The position numbers and the translations under genes are program-made. DNA of 64,000 nt from Camillea tinctor (lineage: Eukaryota > Ascomycota > Sordariomycetes > Xylariales > Xylariaceae), in assembly GCA_022578605.1 (NCBI GenBank), contig MU394121.1, positions 1 to 64,000 of the forward strand, written 5' to 3'. The notes under the pieces were generated by a model. It had not been told where the DNA came from. It searched no databases and saw only the letters and a list, made by a program, of their open reading frames with translations. Below, piece by piece: positions 57,185 through 64,000 of this stretch (position 1 is its first letter; every line of letters starts with the position of its first letter).

Positions 57185-58810
57185 TCAATGCCTTTGAGCC
57201 CGAATCGTCGCATCAGAATCCTCCTCGGAGCTTTCCTCCGTCTCCTCCGTCAAGTTATCGTCGTCGGGTATCTTCTCGCTGGCCTCGGGCAGGAACCTCG
57301 TAGCCAGCGTAAAGCCTAGGGCCAAGGCGATGAGGATTACCCACACGAAATACCCCCACACGTACTGCCTCCCCACGCCAACAGCGAACAAGCTGGCGAA
57401 CAGGGCTGGCGAGAAGGAACGCAGTGCGCTCGTGATGGTGAGCGCAAGCGCGTTCAGCATGCCCAATGTCTCGCTCGAAGGTGATACGTCGTTTAAGGCG
57501 AGCTGCACGGCGGTAAACGCCATGCTGACACCCGGGCCAAGAACCAGGGCAACGGCAATCATGACCCAGAAGGCTGTCTGCGCACCGGGACTACCCTGAC
57601 GCAGGACCAGATTCAACATGGGCATGGCGGTGATGAAGAAAGGATAAGCATTGCCGCACGCGCGCATGACGCCGTTGGTGCCGAGACGATGCTGCAGCGG
57701 CGGGAAGAATACCAGGAGCCAGATGGCCTGCGAGAGGCCGGTCAGGCCCATAAACAGCGAGATCTGCAGCGAGGAGAACTGCAGCCCGCCCAAGTCAATG
57801 CGCGTGAACCAGAAGACGGGCACGATAGCCGTGTAGGCGAAGGCCAGCAGCATCACGTGCCCGTAGTTGTAGAGCACAATGCCGACGCCGGGCGACTTGA
57901 TCAGGTCCCACGTGGTCTTGGCCGGCGCCTCGGATCCGCCGGCGGACCCGGCCTCGGCGCTGCTCTTCCTCGCCCGCCGGTGCAGCGTCTCCTCAACGAA
58001 GAAAGCGCTGGTGAACACGGCGGTAAGGCCAATGCACCCAACGACGATGGACGACAGCGCGTAGGGGTACTCCACGAAGAACTTCACCCCGCCGAACAGC
58101 TTCGGGTACTGCCCCGCGGGATCCGCCAGCGCGCCCCCAATCAGGGGACCCAGGAAAATGCCCAGATTGCCCGCGAACGCGAACCAGCTGAAACTGCGGG
58201 CCTGTGTGCGCGCAGTGCTATGCTCGCTGATCATCGTCCGCACCGTGACAATGGTCCCCGCGAACACGCCCGCCAAGCACCGGAACAGAACCATCTGCCA
58301 AATGGACCTGGCAAGCCCGAACAGACACGTCGACAGCGCGACGCCGGCGAGCGAGAACACCAGCACGGGCTTGCGGCCGACGCGGTCGGCAGCTCGCCCC
58401 CACGGCACCATGACCAGCATCTGGGTCAGGGAGAAGAGCGACTCGATGAGCCCCGAGTAGAAGCCCACGTCGGCCTCGCGCAGGGCCCCGTTGCGCTGCA
58501 CCATGTGGTTGATGTAGGGGAAGATGGAGAAGAAGGCGATGGGCTCGATGAGCCGCGCGTAGCAGAGGAAGAAGATCTGCGCTTTGGGCAGCGGCTTGTC
58601 TTCTTCTGCTTCTCCTTCGGCTGATCCGGATCCGGGGGGTTTGTTAGTAGAGGCGGCATTGGGGGATGCGGATGCGGATGCGCTGGTGATGGCATCGGCG
58701 ATCCCAGCATCCCCGGCTGGGGTGGCGGATGAGGAGGAGGCGGCTAGGAGAGGTGTGGTCTCGCTGGCGGACGACGCGTGTGGCCGCGTGCCGCTGCTGG
58801 TGGAGGCCAT
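57185..58810 (-). CDS. MFS transporter (DHA1 / ZIF1-like group)
   Basis: Single exon, 541 residues from ATG 58810. The frame is open for 66 more codons upstream, but those are Lys/Arg-rich leader-like sequence, and MASTSSGTRPHASSASETTP is a typical start. A Ser/Ala-rich cytosolic N-tail with the ETTPLL sorting-like motif precedes about 12 hydrophobic helices. The MFS loop 2-3 motif is seen as PWGRAADRVGRKPV (about 138-151). FRCLAGVFAGTIVTVRTMISE is helix 4, and FVEETLHRR begins the central loop. The C-tail is acidic (EETEESSEEDSD). The closest described groups are fungal DHA1-type drug:H+ antiporters and the plant ZINC-INDUCED FACILITATOR family. The substrate cannot be read from the sequence. 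It is convergent with SEN2. Confidence 0.9.
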   Translation of the reverse strand: MASTSSGTRPHASSASETTPLLAASSSSATPAGDAGIADAITSASASASPNAASTNKPPGSGSAEGEAEEDKPLPKAQIFFLCYARLIEPIAFFSIFPYINHMVQRNGALREADVGFYSGLIESLFSLTQMLVMVPWGRAADRVGRKPVLVFSLAGVALSTCLFGLARSIWQMVLFRCLAGVFAGTIVTVRTMISEHSTARTQARSFSWFAFAGNLGIFLGPLIGGALADPAGQYPKLFGGVKFFVEYPYALSSIVVGCIGLTAVFTSAFFVEETLHRRARKSSAEAGSAGGSEAPAKTTWDLIKSPGVGIVLYNYGHVMLLAFAYTAIVPVFWFTRIDLGGLQFSSLQISLFMGLTGLSQAIWLLVFFPPLQHRLGTNGVMRACGNAYPFFITAMPMLNLVLRQGSPGAQTAFWVMIAVALVLGPGVSMAFTAVQLALNDVSPSSETLGMLNALALTITSALRSFSPALFASLFAVGVGRQYVWGYFVWVILIALALGFTLATRFLPEASEKIPDDDNLTEETEESSEEDSDATIRAQRH

Positions 58811-60183
58811 CGTGGTAATTGGTTTTTTCTGTATGGGATATAAGACAAAACAATTCGAATTGATCCTTTTTCTCTTCCGTTTCTTTGTTATCCAATGCTT
58901 CCGTTTAAATTTGCTAGAGAATGAAGCCCTCCTAATTAGAAATCTAGCCCGGCAGATTGTTTTTTTGGCTTGAGATGACAAATTGTAAAACGCAAGGGAT
59001 CGAGACAATTTTTTAATAGCGAGAGCTGAGCTGAACGGGCTGGCTCTGACTGTGGCAAGGTCCGTCCAGGGGAAACGGCACTTTTTTTCAGGTACATACG
59101 GTACGCTGTTCAGCCAGCGAAAAAGAAAAGGGGACGGGAAGAAACAGAGTCAAGTCTTGACTTTCTTCATAAAAGGTGTTTCTTTTCTTTTTCTGTTCCA
59201 AAAAATTACATCTCCCGAATATTCTTCCTAGGAAATCAAATATAGAAAAAAATAGATAATAGAGTCGGACTGGAGATAAGAAGACAAGCAAGCAACCTAT
59301 AAACAGAGACAGAGAGGTTACGGTCGGACTATGCGATAAGTCCCTGGATGATGCAAGAATACAGCTTGGACAAGCGACCCAGCCCTTCGGTTAAGGGGGG
59401 AAGAAGTCTGGTTAGCCCTGAAAGTTATCCGTCTTGGCAGCCCTGTTAGTGGGGATGGGCCCCTCTTAGACTTCATGTCTCTCACTTACACTACTGTACT
59501 CACTTATACACTGGATCGTATAAGACGAAAGGGAGTTTGGTCTAGGTCAAGGAATTGGTTATAGAACAGAAAACCCGCGAACTCGGTTTATGTTGCTCTT
59601 GCAATGCCGTAACCTATAATCAGTCAAATATCTCATGTTACATAAAGCCAATCAGCACCAGCCAGCTGGCTCGGACCTTGTGTAAGACATAATATAGGGA
59701 CCGGGATGTATCCAAATGGAAATATTGTCAAATGGATGCAACGACAGCCCTCCATCTTCGGCAATTAACATCTACTGTCATCAGTGTGTAATCATCATTT
59801 GTCAATCAATCTACGTTGCATATCACGATGAGGAGCATAACAGTATTTTCGCTTGAAAAGGTTTTGAATTCTAAGGGGTATCGGCTTAAGCCTTGGGTAG
59901 ATACATGAGATGGAATTCTTGATACTGATTGATTTCCTTGCTGGGGTGTTATTCATGGGCTTGCCTTCGCCTGCGAGAAGCTGAATGTGTCTAAATGGCT
60001 CAAAATATGAAATAAATGTGAGATGTTAAGTTAGCTGCGACTCTAGGTACTCGCCGGTCTCTTGCGCTTCGGGCTTTAATGAAAATGTGAACCATTGGGC
60101 TGTAAATCTATTCCTGGAGGATTGGGGGCAAGTAGTATGGGAGTGGAAATAAGAAAGGGGGCATGAAATAGGAGATTAATGTA
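58811..60183. other. Intergenic region right of the MFS gene
   Basis: About 1.4 kb. The left part (58811-59300) is the MFS promoter and leader, with poly-T/poly-A tracts. From 59300 to 60183 nothing with coding character was seen, and the 3' UTR of the next minus-strand gene should lie at the right edge. Confidence 0.5.
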
Positions 60184-61299
60184 TCAAGAGAAGAGCAGCT
60201 TATTAAGTGCGAGCTCCGCCGCCTCAGAAGAGTGAAAACTTCCAGACCCCGAGGCGTGCTCAACATGTCCAGCCTGTTCATCATGCTCATCGCGTTCTCG
60301 TTCACGCTCACGTTCACGTTCACGTTCACGCTCACGTTCACGTTCACGCTCACATTCTTCACGTTCCTCGCGTTCGTGTTCTTCAAGTTCGCGGTCCAGT
60401 TCACGTTCCTCGCGTTCCAGCTCTTCGCGTTCAAATTCCTCACGACCTTCACGCTCGAGACGTTCTAGGAGCTCGGCCCGGATTCGGGCGCGTTCTCCGG
60501 GCTCGAACGGGGCAGGGAGGGTATGAATCGACTTGCTCAGCAGTTCGTAGCCTATCCTCTGCTGGTCCTTCAATATCCGCCGCAGTTCGGCGAGCTGGTT
60601 CTCGAAGCTCAAAATCTCCTTCTTGCGCTCGGCGATGTGCTTCTTAACAAACCCCTGGATGTGCGCCGCGTAGGCGACGAAACGCTTGTGCATCGCCTTG
60701 ACTCTCGGCATCGCCGCCCAGACTCCCTCATTCGTCCACTGGTAAGGGTTCAGAACAATACCTCCCATTAGATCAGCCACTTCCTCAAGGAATAGCAGCC
60801 GTTTCTGGAACCCCTTCACTGTGTGATCTGCGTCGTCGAGCTCCGTCTCGAGCCCCGTCATCATAGTCGTCTCCAGCGCCACCCAGGATATGGCGAGCCG
60901 CCGGCTAGAGTCGGGTTCTTGGAGGGTCTGCGAGAAGGTCAGCTCCGCGCGATTGCGCCCTTTGTGGAGCCCGGTCACGGTCTGGAGCTCGGCGACATAC
61001 TCCCGCCCACGTGAACGGTTGCGCGTCATGAGCCGGATGAGCTGCCGCCGAAACTTAGCGACACTCTCGGTGCCATCGCCCATATATTGCACCGTCTGGG
61101 TCTCGAGGTCCCGGAGCCGTCGGAAGAAGGTCCGGTGCCTGCAGTCGACACATCTTCGATCAGCCCAAGATTTGGTTCCGTCATTTGTATTGGCGATTTC
61201 GTCGTCGTCATAGTGGCGGAAGGCTTCGTCCGTGGCGAGAATGATATGTTCGCATGTAAACTCGATGAAGTGGTTTCTATACATATTCCTGAAGTCCAT
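60184..61299 (-). CDS. Unknown protein with CxH...CxxC motif and Arg/Glu repeat tail
   Basis: Single exon, 371 residues; not recognised. The N-terminus holds FTCEHII (Cys16, His18) and RRCVDCRHRTFFRRLRDLE (Cys50, Cys53), which could bind one zinc. A mostly helical middle follows (about 60-270) with a heptad-rich segment KKHIAERKKEILSFENQLAELRR. From about 280 the protein becomes a charged Glu/Arg array (LERLEREGREEFEREELERE, then a pure Glu-Arg dipeptide repeat). It ends in a more ordinary tail, SSEAAELALNKLLFS. No signal peptide is seen. The Glu-Arg tract is encoded by a TTCACG/CTCACG hexamer repeat and may vary in length between strains. The neighbouring gene at 61836 has a similar N-terminal cysteine pattern. 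Function unknown. Confidence 0.65.
   Translation of the reverse strand: MDFRNMYRNHFIEFTCEHIILATDEAFRHYDDDEIANTNDGTKSWADRRCVDCRHRTFFRRLRDLETQTVQYMGDGTESVAKFRRQLIRLMTRNRSRGREYVAELQTVTGLHKGRNRAELTFSQTLQEPDSSRRLAISWVALETTMMTGLETELDDADHTVKGFQKRLLFLEEVADLMGGIVLNPYQWTNEGVWAAMPRVKAMHKRFVAYAAHIQGFVKKHIAERKKEILSFENQLAELRRILKDQQRIGYELLSKSIHTLPAPFEPGERARIRAELLERLEREGREEFEREELEREERELDRELEEHEREEREECERERERERERERERERERERDEHDEQAGHVEHASGSGSFHSSEAAELALNKLLFS
60291..60360. repeat. Hexamer repeat (TTCACG/CTCACG) coding for Glu-Arg
   Basis: A run of near-perfect 6-base units TTCACG and CTCACG lies within the preceding gene. On the minus strand it reads as alternating Glu and Arg codons. Less regular copies continue to about 60450. 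Such arrays change length by slippage, so allelic variation is likely. Confidence 0.85.
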
Positions 61300-61835
61300 G
61301 GTGGCGACGGGAAGTCTGGGTTTTCCCTTAATATGTATGGGTTGTCTTGTTGTAGATGTTTCTCGCAGGTCTAAGCCAGGCGGTTTGATTGCGGGACAAG
61401 AGAAGGTTCATGGAATAGTAGTTATACCAGGTATTTATCTTCCCTCGGGACGGCAGAGCATCTTGACCACGACCTAACAGTTCAAGGACTGTCAATATCG
61501 TTTCGTTACTCCCAGCTGTTTCAGTTTACCAAAGAGAGAGTTCACCAACATTCAATGGATGAATAGGACCTCCTCGTTGATGTACAGCACACAATGGCCC
61601 AGATCTTCAGGAGTTGCTATTTCTAGAGGACAAGTAGATTGTTCACCTTTGGCTTTCTTGCCACTATCAGCCACAGACAGGGACCTCACAAGGCCTCTGA
61701 ACAAGGCCATTGACGGCGCTTTGACGAGGTAGACAATGATAACACGGACACCTGCATGAATATAAAGTTCGACATAGGAACCCATCCTCTAAGTTAGAGA
61801 ATTATAACCCCCCAACATCCGAAAATTTCTCCAAA

Positions 61836-62213
61836 ATGCCATCCTCTACCACGACTTGGAAATTTAGCTGTGGCCACACCTTGACGATGCGTGGCCAGGC
61901 CCTCGACGACAACTGCCCCAAATCCCGAGAAGACATGACTCTGTCCAGGCGGTGCCTGAGCTGTCTCTGCTCATCCGTCCTCGAAGCCCTCGTCGATGGT
62001 CTCGACGCCGTGTCTCGGTCTTACATAAACGAGCTCGCCTACCATTGCGAGTCGATCAAGAAACACCCCTGGGCTGCCAGCTACTTGACCGAAGAGCTAG
62101 TCGCAGAGGTGCTAAAGCCGAGCGATGTGGTGTCGTTCCGTCGTGCCATCGTCGCGCTGGCAGGATTCCATGAACTCATGGGCGGTGATATCACGCCTTG
62201 TTCTATTGATTAG
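61836..62213 (+). CDS. Small unknown protein with CxH...CxxC motif
   Basis: ORF of 125 residues from ATG 61836; not recognised. TWKFSCGHTLTMRGQ (Cys12, His14) and SRRCLSCLCSSVLEALVDGL (Cys40, Cys43), with Cys27 between, suggest a small zinc-binding unit. A helical part follows (YINELAYHCESIKKHPWAASY ... FRRAIVALAGFHELMGG). No signal peptide is seen. The pattern F(T/S)C(E/G)H ... RRC(V/L)(D/S)C is shared with the divergent gene at 60184-61299, which suggests common origin or a shared domain. The start is preceded by CTCCAAA, a normal context. It ends 643 bp before the convergent stop of the regulator gene. Confidence 0.6.
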   Translation: MPSSTTTWKFSCGHTLTMRGQALDDNCPKSREDMTLSRRCLSCLCSSVLEALVDGLDAVSRSYINELAYHCESIKKHPWAASYLTEELVAEVLKPSDVVSFRRAIVALAGFHELMGGDITPCSID

Positions 62214-62855
62214 GGTTGTTTCTCTTTCGTTTACGGTGAGTTTCCGGGGCCATATAGCCATGTAGGTCAAGAACGCACATAGATCGCTGTAACCATGAAT
62301 AAAAACCTGAATTTAATAAATTTACGCTCCTGTACAAAGACTACGAGAGTAGCATAATTCGATCTGTCTTCGATTTGGAATGACCAGTAGATGTGTGCCC
62401 CTATCTAGATCTCCGCTGGCTAGCTAACACCCGCACATGCAATGGTGATATGAACCAAGCTTGTCCTTCCTCGCCTTGCAAAACTACCACGACTATATCT
62501 TTTATAAAACTGCACAAAACTCACTTATATAAACCGCTACGTATGCATCCATGTGTAATTACGCCGTGTGTGGAAGAGACTCGTCGAGTAGAGTCGTCCT
62601 GCCACCCCTTCTCCTCCGTAAATGAATGATCCTAAATTTCTTTCCCTCGATACCACCCCATCGTACTTTTTTCAGACCTGTCATATGATGTTCCCGTCCT
62701 TGATCTCGGTTGCCTCGAAGCCGCAGCTGCAGGTATCCGGTTCATGACAAGTGACAAAGAATATGACAGGTAACTAACCCGCTTACAAACACCGAAACGT
62801 CACAAATAGTTTATAAGACAAAGGTCCCTAAACATCAACAAGGTAATTCTTTGTC
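62214..62855. other. Convergent intergenic region
   Basis: 640 bp with no supported gene. It carries the 3' ends of the small CxH...CxxC gene and the partial regulator. An AATAAA lies near 62297-62301 (CATGAATAAAAACC), a possible polyadenylation signal for the left gene. Confidence 0.45.
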
Positions 62856-64000
62856 TTAAGGCGCGCCACTTTGTAGCCACTCCTTGCAGACTTCCAGCCG
62901 CCCATATGCCTCCTGCAGCAGCTCCGAGTGGGAATCAGACGAAAGAGCACCGACGACATCGAGTAGCTCCGGCAGGCCCTCGCGGAGGTTCACTGATTCC
63001 GGCTCGTCGAGATCAGGCAGTTTGGCTACCCTGGAGAGATACTCGGCCACGATATTCGGATTTCGATGAGTAGCTGGTGGGTAAGGCTGGGTCGTATTGG
63101 GCGGCTGCTTTGACTCTAACGCCCGTACGAAAGACCAGATGCTAAGGGTGGCATAGTACATAATCCACGGCCGATGAGGATCGGTGTCGCAGCGTGTGGA
63201 GTACTGGATGCCGTACATGCTACCCACTCGGTTGGGCACGGTCACGTTCCTTTTCTGGCGCGGGTCGATGAGGATTCGGTGCAGAAGCCTGAAAGCGTGA
63301 AGAATCGCCTTCCGCGTGGCGGGTTGATCCGCCCACAAGACCATTCTCGAGCCCACGTTCATATAGTCTCGCTTCGAAACTTTCCGGCCCAGCAGGCGTT
63401 TAGCCCAGGCGTAGACCTGGCAGTCGACGATGTCAACGTAGAGACTGATGTGGGCAAGATGGTACAGCACGGCGGCGCTCTGGATGAGACCGCTCGACCC
63501 GGCCTGCTGGCCGTTGTTCTCGTTTTCGGTATCACTCGGACGTATAGCGCGGTCGAAGCTCGATTTCCACTCGTCGAATGCGCCAAGCAGCATGCCACAC
63601 CACTTGTCCCTCGTATCGGACGAATTTGAAGTCATTTCCAGCCACTTTAGATGAGTCTCGCGCCGTCGGAGATGCCACCCAACGCTCAGCAAACCACACA
63701 TAATAATCATACGACCGAGGGCATGCGTCTTGACTTCTTTTCCGTGAATTGCATTCTTCAGTCCGTCTAAAAAGGACACGGGCTTGATGCCGTACATGCG
63801 GAAGTTGGCCTCCTGCTGGCGAACGAGATCCGGGCTCGAGGCCGACCACAGGGAGTCATCACAGGGGAGCGGCAAACGGATCTCGTGCGGTGCCATGTCT
63901 GCGGTATGACCGAACATGGCGGCGTGGATGACATCCATCATGAAGGCGGCAAAGACAACGCGGTGCATCGATTCGGTCTGGGCCCAGCGAATCCACCAGG
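62856..64000 (-). CDS. Fungal-specific transcription factor domain protein, C-terminal part only
   Basis: The frame runs off the right edge, so the N-terminus and DNA-binding domain are outside the window. At least 381 residues are visible. WWIRWAQTESMHRVVFAAFM, then HAAMFG and LPLPCDDSLWSAS, match the fungal_trans (PF04082-type) middle region, as in C2H2- and Zn2Cys6-linked regulators where W..WA..E..RR..F precedes HA..FG and LPC...LW. The C-terminal half is helical (RLLHRILIDPRQKRNV ... WIMYYATLSIWSFVRAL) and ends SELLQEAYGRLEVCKEWLQ. It is probably a nuclear regulator with unknown targets. No intron or break is seen in the visible part. The C2H2-linked subgroup is slightly favoured by the HA..FG/LPCD wording. 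Confidence 0.85.
   Translation of the reverse strand, partial: WWIRWAQTESMHRVVFAAFMMDVIHAAMFGHTADMAPHEIRLPLPCDDSLWSASSPDLVRQQEANFRMYGIKPVSFLDGLKNAIHGKEVKTHALGRMIIMCGLLSVGWHLRRRETHLKWLEMTSNSSDTRDKWCGMLLGAFDEWKSSFDRAIRPSDTENENNGQQAGSSGLIQSAAVLYHLAHISLYVDIVDCQVYAWAKRLLGRKVSKRDYMNVGSRMVLWADQPATRKAILHAFRLLHRILIDPRQKRNVTVPNRVGSMYGIQYSTRCDTDPHRPWIMYYATLSIWSFVRALESKQPPNTTQPYPPATHRNPNIVAEYLSRVAKLPDLDEPESVNLREGLPELLDVVGALSSDSHSELLQEAYGRLEVCKEWLQSGAP

Noticed and set aside
57689..58624. 311-codon open frame on the plus strand
   Set aside because: It is exactly antisense to the MFS transporter, in GC-rich codons, and its translation is Arg/Gln/Gly-rich without any domain.
61552..61785. 77-codon minus-strand ORF between the two CxH...CxxC genes
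   Set aside because: It begins with ATG and reads smoothly, but it has no domain and sits in a divergent promoter. The evidence is too weak to list as a gene.

Overview
The window looks like nuclear DNA from a filamentous ascomycete (Pezizomycotina). Sordariomycetes is my best guess from gene style and content, and this placement is inference. The genes are mostly one or two exons. Introns are 58-131 nt, with GT..AG borders and CTAAC/CTGAC-like branch sites. The repertoire is typical of these fungi: a HapX iron regulator, a fungal ceramide glucosyltransferase, a BAS2/BAS3-like cysteine-rich secreted protein, and Zn-cluster and fungal_trans regulators. I recognised no tRNA, rRNA, CRISPR array or intact transposon.

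Layout. 1-5.4 kb is a decayed zone: a 9-bp AT satellite at the very left, then a broken C2H2 zinc-finger/coiled-coil gene and a second fragment of the same family. 5.4-10.2 kb holds a tubulin-tyrosine-ligase-domain protein, an AlcR-like zinc-cluster regulator with a reading-frame problem, and an NmrA/isoflavone-reductase-like enzyme. 12.3-15.1 kb holds TAF6 (TFIID/SAGA) facing SDHC (mitochondrial complex II). 17.0-18.8 kb is an unknown coiled-coil gene with an in-frame TAG. 21.0-21.6 kb is the secreted cysteine-rich protein, alone in sparse DNA, followed by 6.7 kb without a recognisable gene. 28.3-36.4 kb is a dense housekeeping block: hapX, COG2, mitochondrial ribosomal uL1m and cytosolic glutamyl-tRNA synthetase. 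An 8.3-kb non-coding stretch full of simple sequence and TACCTAGGTA-type palindromes leads to a very large unknown protein (about 1830 aa, weak Sel1-like C-terminus). After it come ceramide glucosyltransferase, the tRNA-splicing endonuclease subunit Sen2, an MFS transporter, two unknown genes sharing a CxH...CxxC motif, and the C-terminal part of a fungal_trans regulator that runs off the right edge.

The recognised genes serve core processes (transcription initiation, respiration, translation, tRNA splicing, Golgi traffic, sphingolipids, iron control) and do not form an evident cluster. The one pair that may work together is the AlcR-like regulator with the NmrA-like reductase. I found no clear new multi-gene system. 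The points most worth a second look are the broken or ambiguous reading frames (AlcR-like gene, TAG-interrupted gene, zinc-finger relics), the UAAUG uORF junction on the giant gene, the hairpin-rich segment near 26.1 kb, and the paired CxH...CxxC genes near 61 kb.
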